Assembly (NCBI GenBank): GCA_034509925.1
Contig: CM067532.1
Coordinates: forward strand, 5,668,142 to 5,732,141
Length of the DNA stretch: 64,000 bases
Reading direction: 5' to 3'
Source: Hirudinaria manillensis
Lineage: Eukaryota > Annelida > Clitellata > Hirudinida > Hirudinidae
The position numbers and the translations under genes are program-made. The first letter of the stretch is position 1. Each line of letters begins with the position of its first letter. A model generated the notes under the pieces. That model did no database searches. It saw only the letters and a program-made list of their open reading frames with translations, and was not told the DNA's origin. Shown here one piece after another: positions 49,201 to 62,000 of the stretch.

Positions 49201-51723
49201 TAAATTTAACTTGATAAAATAATATCTGTAATACCTGTAATATCGGACTTGTCCCTTTCTATTGTTTCACTTGGCATTGGTTGCAAGTCAACTTCAAACT
49301 TGTGATTCAAGTGAGCAGCCTGCTTCTCAATAAATTGATTTGTTTCCAACACGATATCAAGATATTGAGACAAAGTGCATTTTATCTCCTTTAATGAAAT
49401 TTAAAAAAATGTTACAGACTTGCTATTGAGCATTGTAATGCTTCAAGAGATATGCTTTGTTGATTTTGTTACTGATGCAAATAAAATACTTATAATTATT
49501 GCTATTAAACTACATACATAGATTATATATATACAGAAGCACGTCATAAAGATAGGACAGGTACTAGAATCACAAGTTTTCTGTCTCTATCTTTAAAATT
49601 ACCAGTAAACTTCGGTCAAAATGCTGATTTTAGCGATCACAAAAGAGTAATTAATTAGTATTCAATAAAAGTTAAGACTAAAATTTGAATATTGATGAGA
49701 ATCCACCAAGAAACACTTTTGATGTTGTTTCTCGGAGTTTCTGCAACGGAGCGTGGGGTCTCTTCCGTTGAGGAAAAAAATTTTTATTACAGGTTTCACA
49801 AAAGTTCATTAACATAATAAGACTCCTTATATATTACTTGATGTACGTAACATGTTTATAGAATAAAATATCGATAGGTAACGTTATTATTGATGGTTTT
49901 AGGAAAGCAACTTAATGATATTGAAAGAGGACAAATTCTTGCCTTTAAAGACTTGAATTTGTCAATTTTTTAAATTTCTAGGAGGATGAATCGCTCTAGA
50001 AACATTTCTAGAGCTATGTTATTAGTCGTTTTTTAAATGATCCTCAAAGTTATGGAACGATTTGTTCCTCTGGAAGACCAAAAAAACTGGATGAACGTCA
50101 GAGAAGAGTCATCCTTCGCGAAGCTTCCAAGGAGCTCAGTTCAACAAAGGACCTAAAAAATAGCTTAAAGCCAAATGTCAGTAGATCGACAATATTGAGA
50201 TGTCCCCGTGGAAGTGGTTTTCTAAAGTTTGTTAAGCGTCAGCACAAGCCGCTTCTGACGGAGGCCCACAAGAAGTTCCGACTGAACTGGGCAAAGGAGA
50301 TGCTGGATTTGGACACCAACTGGAAGTCCGTTATTTTTTCAGATGAAAAAAAATTTAACTTGGATGGTCCAGATGGATTCAAATTTCATTGGCATGACGT
50401 CAGAAAATGCAAAAACCCATATTTTAAAAGAAATTTTGGAGGTGGCTCAGTGATGATCTGGGCTGCCATTTCCTCTCGAGGTTCTTCAGAACTTGCGTGC
50501 TTAGAGGGGAATCAAAACTCTGCCAAATATGTTGAAACTCTGGACCATCATTTGTTCACATTATGTGACAAATTTGGAAATGAAAGGGTGATCTTCCAGC
50601 ATGACAATGCCCCTCTAAACACGGCAAAATCAACCAAACTTTTTTTCCAGGAAAGGAATTTGGAGGTTCTCAAGTGGCCATCTCGCTCCCAAGGCTTGAA
50701 CCCCATCGAAAACGTGTGGAGATTGCTTGCCAGGAAAATATATTGTAATGGCAAACAATATTCCAGCGTTCAAGAGCTGAAAGACTCTTTGGAAAAGGCC
50801 TGGAAAGAGCTGGACGAAGACAGCCTAAAACCTTTCCTGGATTCATTGAAAAACAGAATTAAAGAGGTAATTATGAAGAAAGGAGACAAAACTCATTATT
50901 GACTTTCATATAAATCATAATTTAAATGTTTAAATCCAATAAATTTGAAAATTTATGCTCCACAGTGTTCTTCGTTGATGTGTGAAATTTCGGGGATTTC
51001 CAGTGTTTTGCTAAATTCTCACAAAATATTTATTTTTGCACAATAAATTTGATAAATCTGTAAATGTAACGTGTTTTACTATATCATATAAAGAAATGGT
51101 TTACATAACTCCACTACTTGGAATGATATCATCAAAATATGCACCTGTCCTATCTTTATGACGCGCACTGTACAGTTCATAACTACATACATAGATTATT
51201 CATACAGTTCATGACTACATACATAGATTATACATACAGTTCATGACTACATACATAGATATAAACTGTCAGAATATTATTTCCATTGAATCTTAATAAA
51301 ATATCAAATTCATGTAAGATGAGCCAATAATTTAAAAATTTCAAATTAAAAACCTTATCTAGAATTTCATGCATCAAACAAATTTTCTGTCTCAGTTTTT
51401 CTTCATTTTCACCATTTGCAAGGAATTCTTTTCTCAATTTTGAGCAAAGAGAACTAAGCATTTTCTCACACTTTTCTCCAAACTCCAGAAAAGAATGTTT
51501 AATTCCATACCTGTTAAAAAATATTTTATGAAGAATAAATAATAATAATAATAATAATAACAATAATAATAATAATAATAATAATAACAATAATAATAAT
51601 AATAATAATAGTGATAATAATAATAACTTCGGAAAGTTCTTGGATGAATTGCTGAGAGCACTGGTAGTGCTCAGCATTCATTCATCACCGGCTGTGAGAC
51701 CGAGAAGAAGCAGGAAAAATGTG

Positions 51724-51760
<37 letters not shown>

Positions 51761-54700
51761 CAATATTTCATTATTGTGAATGACAATATAAACAACTTAA
51801 ACATAATGAAACGACCTACTTGATCTCAAAGTTTCTAACAACATGAAGCGACTCCGAATAGCACTTGGATTCCATTCCTTCCAATTCTCTCATCGTTGTC
51901 TCTTCACATGCGATGATGTCCTTCATAAGCTTTGCAATTTGCTGCTTGTAGCCATTCACCTCCTCCAAGCAAAAGTTGCCACCGTCGACAAACAAACTAA
52001 AATTCCGAGACGATTTCTTCTATTAAATTCCAGACGAGAGACGAACGAACGACACGGACCAACCGACATCAAAGTTCTGTCGAGCATCAAATTTGACTCG
52101 TGAAGTCCTTTCGTGCACCGATCGACCTCCGAGACGAAAGTCCTCGCGGAGGCCTTGATTTGATCCGTTAACAACTCTTGCTCGACTCTGATTCTGCTCA
52201 AAATCTTCTTTAATCTTTCAAATTGAAACAGAATTAAATGTTAACCGTCGAATTATTCTAGAATTAAAATCTATTCGGACGGTCCTCGCCTACCCGGAAG
52301 CCGTGCCGACGGAATCCGATTCGCATTTTAACTGCTCGACTTTTCTTTCAAAATTTTTAAAAAACTCAGAATGTTTTGCGGAAAGTTCTGCAATTTTGAG
52401 TCTCGAGTTGCCGAGAACGTCCGAAACCCGAGCTTTGTGACTCGAAAACCTCTCCGAGTGAAGGTTAATTTCGGCTGAAAAAAAAGGCACGAGAATTACG
52501 AACCGATCGACCTTTGAGGTCAAGAAACGGCGACAACCACCTCTCCTCACTTCCACAACATTTTCTTTTATTTTTTTAACTCTTCCTTCAATTATGTGCA
52601 CGTGGAGCCCAAATTCGTTATTCAAATTTTCAGTCTGTCGTTAATATTTTTATTATTATTGTTATTATCATTTCAGTCAATTTCGTTATTATTGCAGAAA
52701 TAAAATTAATCCTAAAAAGTTCATGGAGTCTGATAAGATGATAAGCAATGATAAGCAAAAAATGAACCAAAAATTCTACCAACTAGCTGTTTGATAAATA
52801 GTTCACTTCTGTGGTCAATCTTTGATAAATAACCATCCAGATCTTTCAACACTGATTCTTGAAATCTTAAAAATTAAAATTTATGATCCATTAAGAAATT
52901 TTAATGCAAAACAAATAAAGTCAAATTCATTGGGGAGAAAGTAAATTAAAACATGGCACGTAAAAGATTTTAACCCAGTTTTGGCTGCCAAGACTTCCTC
53001 GACTCTGACCTCTACGAGATCCTGATAATCTTTTGCATAACAAACTAAGATCGTCGGTTCTTCGTCAGTTTCGTTTGGAATTTCATTTGAAATTTCGTTT
53101 GAAACGTTTTCATCCGAGTCCTCGTTTTCATCTTGATTATCTGATTGCACATCTTTTTCAGTTGTGACTGCATCCAAAAGCTCTTGAGATGTTTCTTCTT
53201 TCTTAACCTCTTGAACAATTTCTGAATCCATCTGATAACAAACAGCACATGGGAGGTTGTAATCAGGTTAAATCATATCATATCATCTCATGTCATATTC
53301 ATCCCGTACCTTAACAACTTGTTGATTGTTTTCGAAATGAGCAAGCATCTCTGCAACAAAGGAGGATGCCAGCTCTGACATTGATGGTCCTAACTTGTCA
53401 AGGAATTCTACTTTTTTCTTGTGATTATCCTGATAACTGTTGGAAAGATGGGAAGTTTTGTTGATTTATTGCTGCTGAAACATCGTAAATATTGCCAATG
53501 CTTAACTGATAATTAACATAAAATATTAATATTAAATTATAGTCGATAATAATTAGGAAAAATTCATTTAAAAATTGTTACAACATTTCAGACCATTTTG
53601 TCATTTCTTGAAGAAAGTCTTTTATGACTTTAAAAATCCTTTTCAAATTCTCTTGCGAAGATGATTGTCTTAGTTTGTCGATGGCAACGCTTAACCGCAT
53701 CTCCATGTCCTAGGCAGATAAACATTTAGCAACAACCTTGTTATTAAAAATTAAGTAAATAAAAATTAAAGTTAATTAATTATTTTGAATTATTGTCTTT
53801 TAATGCTTAAAAATACAGTGAATAAATTAATTTATTAATTTATTAATTATTATAAATTAATAAGTTTGTTTATTTATTTGACAAAACCTCAAGAACATTT
53901 AATCCAGAAGCTTTGATGTCATCCAACTGTGCCTTGAAATTCCTTTCTGCAAGTGCCAGTTGTTCTTTATGCTTCGACCAAATCTCTTCGACTGCATCAC
54001 AAAAACTGAACAAATCTTTAATCATCTTCAGCGATGTCTCATTTTTTAGTCCAATTTCTCCCTAAAAACGAATTATTAACGTTATTAAAAGACATTTTAT
54101 TCGCCTGGGAATGAAGGGATTTTTGTTTTTAAATGAAAATTAAAAACTGATAATTGAATTTTAAAAGTTAGAAATTCAAAATCAAACCAAATTGAATTTG
54201 GTCAGATGAGTGGATGAAATAAAGTCCAAAGTTTGATCAGATAATTATTTATAAATAATGTTTGGCATTCCATAATTTTAATAATTTAATTTTAATTATT
54301 TATGATTCACGTGCAGTAATTATTTATGAATAATGTTTAGCACTCCACATGTAGTCACATGTAATAAATTAACACCTACAAAAAGTCAACACTCACGTCT
54401 AATCTTTCGACAGTTTTTTCAAAATATTGCTTTTGTGCCGCAAGCACGTGATCGCAAGAAATGGCAAGGATTTTGTCAACTTCGGCTTCGGTGCAAATCT
54501 TTTGCATTATTAATTCACTCTGCAAGATAAGCACTTGATAATAGGGTTAGGTAATAAATAATCAATCAATCTTTTAACTTAAGATTCCTTAAATTGTAAT
54601 TGCCTTTGATCAATATTATAATCATTATCACTTCTTTGTTGCATAATTTTGGAGATGAGTATAATATATTGTTTTTTTTTATTTATAATAATACAACTTA

Positions 54701-57700
54701 AAAATGAAAAAATGAAAATAAATATGTATAAATATGTTGTGTAATTAACGAAATGAATTTACAAATCTCTTGTGAGACCTTCAAGTTTTGATACTTTAGA
54801 ACCCCCAGTGAATGAACTTCTTCATAAATCGAGCAAATGAGTCCATAGTTGTCTTCATAAACTTGGTCTGCAATTTTTATTATGAAATTATGAAAATAAA
54901 TTTTTATTATGAAATTATGAAAATAAATTTTTATTATGAAATTATGAAAATAAATTTTTATTATGAAATTATGAAAATATGTTCCATTAAAATTATTTAT
55001 TCGAACAGACAACAAAAGTCTTCTCAACAAGTTCTGATGAATACTTTTGCAATGATTTCAATCCAGTCTTCACCTTATTGTTATTATTATTTTTATATTA
55101 TTTATATTATTATTAATATTATTTTATTATTACCTTATTTTTTACCTTAGTTTTGTGTTGGTTAGAATAATAGATAATAATATTAATATTATGAATGAGC
55201 TACAAGAAATAATTCATCTCCATGCAATCTACAGTTTAAAAAATGGAAATTATGAATATATTCAGGGAAAGGTTAATATTGACCAATTTCTTTTGAAATT
55301 TCAAATATGTCTTCTTTGATGGCACTGAGTTTCTGTTTTGAGACTTCAAACAACGACATGTCCCTGGGGTTTGCATAAATTGCATTCATTTACTTACCAA
55401 TCTGTCAATCATTTAAAGTCATGAATTTCAAATACTTGATGCTATTCAAAATTTCTAATCTTTTCTTATTCAAAGATGATTGTTTTTTGATGACTTCTTG
55501 GAGTAAAAGATGTGCCTTAATCGGGTCCCTCATTGGTCCACTTTCCATCAGACTCCTTCATGGAAATGAATGTTGTTCATACAAATTTTATAATAAGTTT
55601 ATAATCTATTAAGCAGATTTATAAAAGGGAACTTGAAGTTATTGATATTGATGTACACATATAATTGTGAAAAAGAAATATTTATTAAAAAGTTATATGT
55701 TAATCTAACCACAGGGTCAAGATGGGGCTTGTAACCAAATGTAATAATCATAGTAATAATTATAGTAATAATAATAATAACAATAATAGTAATGTTTATA
55801 ATAGTGATACCAGAATGTTCCCATCAGCATCCTCTGGTGTGTATCCTTCCACATGTGAAGTTTGTCACTCCACTCGGATTGGTTCTTTTGCTCAAATTCA
55901 AAGTCATTGAGTCGCATGCTGGTGATTAACCTAGAATATTCTCTCCTGTTTGAAAGCAGTGTTTTGTTCAGTACCTGTTGTTTCATTGATGCAAGGAATT
56001 GTAGTAAAACAAAGACCAAATGGTTCTACAAGAAAAAACGTAAACTTATGAACATGAAACTGGGAGGTTATAAACTTCTCCAGTTCCGTCTCTGATTTAA
56101 GGCCAATTTCTTCCATCTGTTTCCTTGCCTGTTGCAACAACTCTGTCATCTGGTTTGGTGATTTGTAGGAAGTGGTTATTCGAACTGATTATAATGTTTC
56201 CATTTCTACTGTATTTTAACCATTTAAAACAACTTTTAACTATTTTAAACCATTAACTTGTAAGTGAATCAATCATAAGCTTTGTTAAAGTTTAATTTAC
56301 CAATATTAATAATACAATACAATAAAATTTATGACATCACAATTTAGCAAACTTTATTCATTCTGTTTTCCTCAATATTTCGAATCTTTTCCTCGAAAGC
56401 TGAAATAATTGCATTTCTCTTAGCTGCTTCTTCCTTGACATTCTGCCATATCATGCTCAATTGGTGTGGAGCCATCTGATTTAACGTCTATAATTATTGG
56501 ATGATTGTCAAAATTATTGCAATTATTTATATATTTATTTCTTAGTGAATCTCAACTAAATCCTCAAATAGAAAAATAAATTGTTGAAATATTAATGGTA
56601 AATGAATAAGTTTGCTTTGATGTAACTTAATTAAAATATTTATTTAATTTATAAAATAAATGGTTATTTCAATATACTCATTAATCTATGACATTACATC
56701 ACATAAAATAATGTGATAATTAAGTAAAATTGAATAAACTTGGAAAATGAATAAAACTGAATAAATAATGAATTTTGTCAAAATATGGAAATAAAATTTT
56801 TAAAAAATACAAATTTTCCCATTTTCCCATGCAATTATTATTTCAATAACTTAGAATGGTGGAAATTAAATTTCTCATAAATGAAATTCCAAAAGATATT
56901 ATAAAAAAAAAACTTTGAATAAGAATTCTAAAGCATTTGCACTTTTAGAACTAATTTCATGTGAATTAAATGTTTAAATAAATTTATATAAATATATTTT
57001 CCAAATGACTTTAAATCCAGGAGCCATGATTTTCTGAGAAATAACATTAGCAGGCCAAAATAAAAACATGCGTTATTAATCGAAACTTGGAACAAAGAGA
57101 CAGGCGTGAAGTTTAAACAGACAGATTAATAAATTATGAAGGAAATAAGAGCTAATTAATTAATTAATTAATAATTAATAATTACTGTAATCATTGTGTT
57201 CAGTTAAAAGTCCCTACTCAGGTAGAGCATAAATATCATAAGAAAACATAATAAATCCTGATTGAAGACCATGTATTTGATAAAGATATTATTAACAAAA
57301 GTCAAATTTGAACAAGGAGATTAAATAGGTAATGAAAACAATAAGAATAACATGCTTTTTGAAAATAATAAAATATTTCAAGTGTGAATGATAATTTGGA
57401 TGATAAACTTCAATCGATATTTTATTCAAATATTGAAAATGTTATTTATTAAAATTAATTTACAAATAGAAGTAAAACAAAAGAAGAGATAAGAAGACCT
57501 CATGACAATCAAGACTCGAGAGGAGATGTTGAACGAAAGAATGGCTGTTGGAGACTTCGTGCAAGAAACTGTCAGCAGTTTCCTCGGTGGTTTTTTGAAA
57601 TTCCTGGTCATTAAATTGCAAGCATTGAATGCGTTTCAATTATAAATTCGAATTCATTCATTCATTCGTTCGTTCATTTGTTCTCACCTGGCCAAGCTTC

Positions 57701-59095
57701 AAAATTTGTTCCCTCAAACGATCAATTTCTCCCTGGTGTCTATTTATAAGGCAGAGTGCATTAAATGATTACATTTGAATCAAGATGCTATTTTTAAAAA
57801 CTGTTATGATAAATTATTTATTGCTTAGCACTAAAAAGTTTTCAGATTACAGAAAATTTTCTCTGAAAGAAATTTGGTCTTCGGAAGAGGTCATCTTGCC
57901 CTTCAGAAGAATAAATTCCAATGGCAAACAATTTTCAAGTATTCAGATATTATAAAAAGCTCTAAAAAGTGAATTTGAAAAGCTTTTTGAAAACATCCCC
58001 AAGTCTCTCATAAAAATTATAAATATGAAATTAAAAGAAAATCTGAAATCAACTATAGATCATCAATCTCACAAATATAAATAATAGGTGCAATTGAAAA
58101 AGCAAATGACTTTTTCTCAAGAATATGATTTGAAAAATTTTATCAGCAAACTATTTTGTTAAACCTGTATATAAAGCAGAATATGTATTTCAAAACAAGT
58201 TTTAAAATCAAGTGACTTCAAGGTCAAGTACTTTGAGGCCTAAATAAATTTAACAGCAATAATTAAACTTAATATCAATAATTAAAATCATTATTGTCAT
58301 TTATGTGAGAAAATCTTAATAAAAATTGGCATGTAAATTTTAAAGAAACAGGGAACACAGATTTAGTATTTCTGACAACAACATTCAATTTAAGGAATCC
58401 TCATTGGTTTCTAAATGCTGTCAAGCTAACCTTGATGATTTGGACTTTTTTGTTTTCTCTAAAATATTGGTGGATGATCTATTCTGAGGAACTAAAATTT
58501 TCAATTATTAGCAATTTAGTATTTTTTCAGAAGGTGACAAAATTATGAATATACCAATGTCAGGTAATAGCAGCACTTCACTTCTAAGCTTCTCCAGATC
58601 ATTTTCAGGAATGCAATTTAATTTGGATGGACTTTTGCAAAAACCAACCAATCGACTTAGCGATAGGAAAATTGTACAAAATTTGAGACAATTACCTCGA
58701 GATCCTTTGTACCACATAACAAGGCTTTAAATTTTGTTTACATTTATGGGCAAGCAGTGATGAAACAAGTTGAACCTTCAAGTTTTTAGTAAATAGTTTC
58801 ATTAAAACCCCACTGTAAAGCCTATCCATATTATTTATGATACAGCAAAACGTGTAAACCTTCTCTTCAATAATATAGAAATAAGCAAATTTGCATGAAT
58901 GTGCATAATAATTATAATATCATTCTACGTTTAAATTAAAAGTAATTATTAAGGACATAGACTCGTATCCATCGTGCGTTTATAAAAGTAAGGAGACGTA
59001 AAAACATTTATATGTAAAGCACTCACCTCTGCATCAAAAATTTGTCGATAAACTCTACCACTTGAAACATTTTTCTGTCGATTAGCAAATGACAT
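46206..59095 (-). CDS. CCDC180: CCDC180-like coiled-coil protein, about 1350 aa
   Basis: 33 exons chain in phase: 59095-59027, 58775-58696, 58631-58555, 58491-58431, 57739-57688, 57603-57499, 56487-56353, 56149-56054, 55974-55811, 55555-55436, 55363-55284, 54867-54779, 54519-54397, 54061-53888, 53709-53594, 53436-53310, 53231-52975, 52865-52784, 52634-52541, 52474-52294, 52214-52056, 51996-51820, 51510-51354, 49388-49235, 48800-48762, 48575-48409, 48259-48112, 47977-47817, 47644-47507, 47082-46983, 46818-46783, 46642-46440, 46337-46206. Matches to CCDC180 (DUF4455/DUF4456), as I remember it, include VYRQIFDAEVQLVSSLL at the N-terminus, LLSNRREYSRL, MWKDTHQ, AEINLHSERFSSH and LRPTLGHPQN. The protein is mostly helical, with an acidic insert near exon 17. 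CCDC180 is associated with motile cilia and sperm; its exact role is poorly known. The least certain junctions are 8/9 (donor GTTCAT), 21/22 and 25/26. Confidence 0.82.
47480..47498. repeat. Short (GAAT)n run in CCDC180 intron 29
   Basis: Four to five GAAT tetramers just downstream, in gene sense, of exon 29. Confidence 0.6.
49534..49562 (+). repeat. Left terminal inverted repeat of the Tc1-like element
   Basis: About 28 bp shared with the right end apart from a few bases near the tip; the inner GTCATAAAGATAGGACAGGT block is identical. Confidence 0.9.
49905..50902 (+). pseudogene. Tc1-type transposase, N-terminal half broken
   Basis: The catalytic half is open to the stop at 50900-50902. 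The catalytic Asp is in FSDEKKFNLDGPDG, the second Asp in QHDNAPLNTAKST and the Glu in NPIENVWRLL; 34 residues separate the last two, which is the Tc1 signature. Upstream the helix-turn-helix region is still recognisable (LNDIERGQILAFKDLNLS; ISRRMNRSRN; SGRPKKLDERQ). It is interrupted by an in-frame stop near 49970 and a frame change near 50020. The copy is probably inactive but not old. The frame from about 50036 to 50902 is continuous; no ATG opens it. Confidence 0.88.
51143..51170 (-). repeat. Right terminal inverted repeat of the Tc1-like element
   Basis: Complement of the left terminal repeat, ending GCGCGCACTG-like sequence before the TA duplication. Confidence 0.9.
51172..51262. repeat. 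32-bp tandem repeat, three units
   Basis: Units beginning ACAGTTCAT(A/G)ACTACATA start at 51172, 51204 and 51236. The same unit tail (ACTACATACATAGATTATA) occurs left of the Tc1-like element at about 49510-49528, so the transposon split this array. Confidence 0.85.
51536..51628. repeat. (AAT)n microsatellite in CCDC180 intron 22
   Basis: AAT array with CAA and GTG interruptions. A second AAT run lies at 51725-51758 in the same intron. Confidence 0.85.
54874..54978. repeat. 27-bp tandem repeat, four units
   Basis: Four near-identical units beginning TTTTTATTATGAAATTATG start at 54874, 54901, 54928 and 54955. The array begins six bases from the acceptor of CCDC180 exon 12, in intron 11. Confidence 0.9.
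57860..58080 (+). mobile_element. Tc1-type transposase relic (C-terminal fragment)
   Basis: Reading from about 57905, a fragment with NGKQFSSIQ, one stop, then a Lys/Ile-rich helix corresponds to the end of a Tc1 transposase. The intact catalytic copy at about 50.7 kb has NGKQYSSVQELKDSL at the same place. No terminal repeats were found. It lies in CCDC180 intron 4, antisense to the gene, and is older than and different from the full-length element. Confidence 0.65.
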
Positions 59096-62000
59096 GCTAC
59101 TTCTTAACGAATAAAAAAGCTCGATTTTGGACTATATACTTTATTCTGATCACCAGAAGCTCAATATTTTGAACTATCGCATTGCCATGGCAATAACTAA
59201 ATATGTAAGGAAAAGTATTCAAGAGCAGTTGTAAGTTTGAAAACAACTTTTAGATTAATTTTATGTTGACTGTATAAAAGCATTAATTTTTTATTGCAAA
59301 GATTATCATTTATTATCTCAAATATTAAAAATAAACCATTAAAAAAAACCACACCCTTAAACATGACCAATGGGGAACAACCACAACTACCCAATAGAAC
59401 CTTGAATGTGTCAAAATAAATGGAAAAAATCGACCGATGTTTTAGAATTTTCACTCTTGCAAATGAATTTAGATTAAATTTAGATTCGTCATTATGTATT
59501 GTCTTTATTTAGATAAATGATCATGATTTGATGAAGTAGTGGCAGGAATGATGATGAATCGAATTCATTTGGTCAGGTCATGCGTCAGCTTCGGATGCAC
59601 GTGTGGGTGTTGACGGGTATGAATCAAGTCGAGTGGCGGCCATCGCTTAAAAATCGATTATTTTTTCGTCCCGATGTGACAACATTTTGTTTCAAATCCT
59701 CTCTGGAATACCTCGTAATTTTTTGTTTTCTAATAATTTATTATAACGAGAAAATCATTTTCCTTTCCTTCAACATATATTTTGTCTAGTCCTAGATTTC
59801 TGTTCCAAATAGTTTGGCACACTGGTATCCAATTAAAATGTGATAATGTAATGTGATGATAGCAAGATGAAGTCATTAGAAAGTTTGAAAAAAAAATGTT
59901 CTAAAGGATTCAATATTCCCAGTTCATTTGTCTTGATCAGCAGAAACATAGAACACCTTATGAAGACATGTTAGTTCAAAGACTCGCTCTCTTCATTAAA
60001 CGTCACCTAGAATGTAACAAAGTTTCAATCAGTTATTTGAAATACTTTCGTCCTACTATCAGTATGTTTTGTTGTCAGACCCTCCTGAGGAGTAAATGCA
60101 TCACATTGATAGATGGGGTCATGTTATTAACCTCGCAAATCTTCGCCGAACAAAGTACTCCAAACTTAAATTTTTTATTCAAAGGGCACACACACACAAA
60201 AAAAGGCGTGTGACTTGAAAACAAAAATCTTGGCAATAATTCAATGATTGTCCTGCTCGACATTGATTCACTCAAATCTCTACAAAAAAAAAGTCTTTGC
60301 GTGACAGCGACACCCGCCACATTTGAAGGAAAAGCAATTTCAAATCCCGATAGACACATCATTAGCAGCTCAGTGCAATGACTGGGAATCTCCGAGTTCT
60401 CAAGGGAATGAAAACGAATAAGAAAGCTCGACTTTTTGGCGCATCTCCCTGACGTCATAAACGAGGAACTGTGAGTGGCCGCCACTAAAATTGCGAAATT
60501 TGATGCGAGCAAATCATGCAATTACTTCATTTGCTCAAAATTGTCATTTGTGAAACTTTTAAGACAACGAAAACATATTTTTCACTCTATTTTTAGGAAG
60601 CAATTCATTTTTATGTCATCAAGATTTCCATTTCATTCTAAAAGCTGGAAACAATTATTTTTCTCAGCACATCCCTACAATCTCTGACGTGGCAGACCTC
60701 GGAATCACTTTGGCGGTAATAAGAAGCTATACTTTTAGTTTAATGGCCGTCTCGGCGATGCAGGGAAAAGAAAGAAATAAAGATGGTGGCACAGATTCAC
60801 AAGATGTGAATGCGTGACTTGATGGAGTGCCGTTTCTCTCTTTTCAGCTTGCTCATTTAAGGATAAATAAGGAGATTTTCAATTCGAAATTTCGATTTTC
60901 CAAACTTCGGCTTCAAGAAGCCTAATTATTAGTTATTAAAGAAAACAAAATATGAGTTTTTTTAGCCACCCTTAATTAGAATTACAGATTGATAACAAAT
61001 CAATGTAATTGATTTAATTCATAATCAACTTCATTTGATTTTGAAGCGCAGCTTTAGCGATAACTAAGAGCTACTGAAATGATTTACTGGGAGCCTCTGA
61101 CATGGTAAAATCCCCGGATAGGTTCCACTTCGAGGAGAAATAATCTGGTGGCAACCACCGACGATGTTCATGGAAGGAACTCATTTGTCACAACTGAATT
61201 AATTACTGAGTTCCCAACTCTCAGGGATTTATCAGGTCGAGGTAACAGCAAGTTCATTCAAATAAGATGCAATTATTCAAAAGAACGATCGATAGGACCG
61301 AATGGCAAAGAACATCGAGAAATTGACAGAGCAACAAAGGACTGACTCGACAAACTACGTGATTATGCGTCAGACGCAATCTTTTCGGGCAACTCGATTT
61401 TCCAGTAGAAATGGAATGAAATTGTAGAAGACCTGTTTTTCTCTGATGACACCCTCAGGTAGCAATGAGCTTGCTCGGAGGATTGCAATTGACGGAAGGG
61501 AAGAATTAATATTGCACACGAGCGCTTAGCATTTTAAATGCAGTCTGAATGTTCTGAACGCTGGCAAAGAAGACGATAGAATAGGATCATTGAAAACCTG
61601 GTGATGATCTAAGAGTTTTCCATCGTAAACCGAGTCCCATTACAAGGGAACACCGCTCAGGAATGAGAAATAAAGCTTCGCAGTTGTCAAGTGTCATTTC
61701 TTTCATTCGACCGATTCGAATGTTCCACCATCAAAGGTTACAGAAGTCCTGATAATAGTGGACAAGAAAAGACCGAAAGCGTGGCGAGCAGTCATCACGG
61801 AGTTTAAGTGCACCTTCGAGTCTCATATTCTTTTCTGACCTCGTAAAGTTGTGTACTTTCAAGAGAAACAGATGCAGCACTAATTCAAATTATTCGTTAA
61901 AATTAACTCAATTAACTCAGTTTGGCGATTGAAATGCAAAGGAGTTGATGCAAATTGGTGGAGATGGATTGGCAGTGAGGGAATTAATTGAGATTGTTAA

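Larger units (their letters stand above)
49534..51170 (+). mobile_element. Tc1-like DNA transposon, full length, 1.64 kb
   Basis: Cut-and-paste transposon with terminal inverted repeats of about 28 bp and a TA target duplication (49532-49533 and 51171-51172). The ends are CAGAAGCACGTCATAAAG on the left and the complement of CAGTGCGCGTCATAAAG on the right. It carries one transposase gene of the DD34E (Tc1) type. It lies in CCDC180 intron 23, antisense to the gene, inside a 32-bp tandem repeat. Confidence 0.93.

Noticed and set aside
58545..58730. 61-codon plus-strand open frame
   Set aside because: It is antisense to exons 2 and 3 of the CCDC180-like gene, which chain in phase with their neighbours.
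60075..60521. 148-codon minus-strand open frame
   Set aside because: No recognisable domain or signal peptide, no splice partners, and a composition like translated non-coding sequence. It is the best remaining candidate for an unknown gene in the right part, but I cannot support it.
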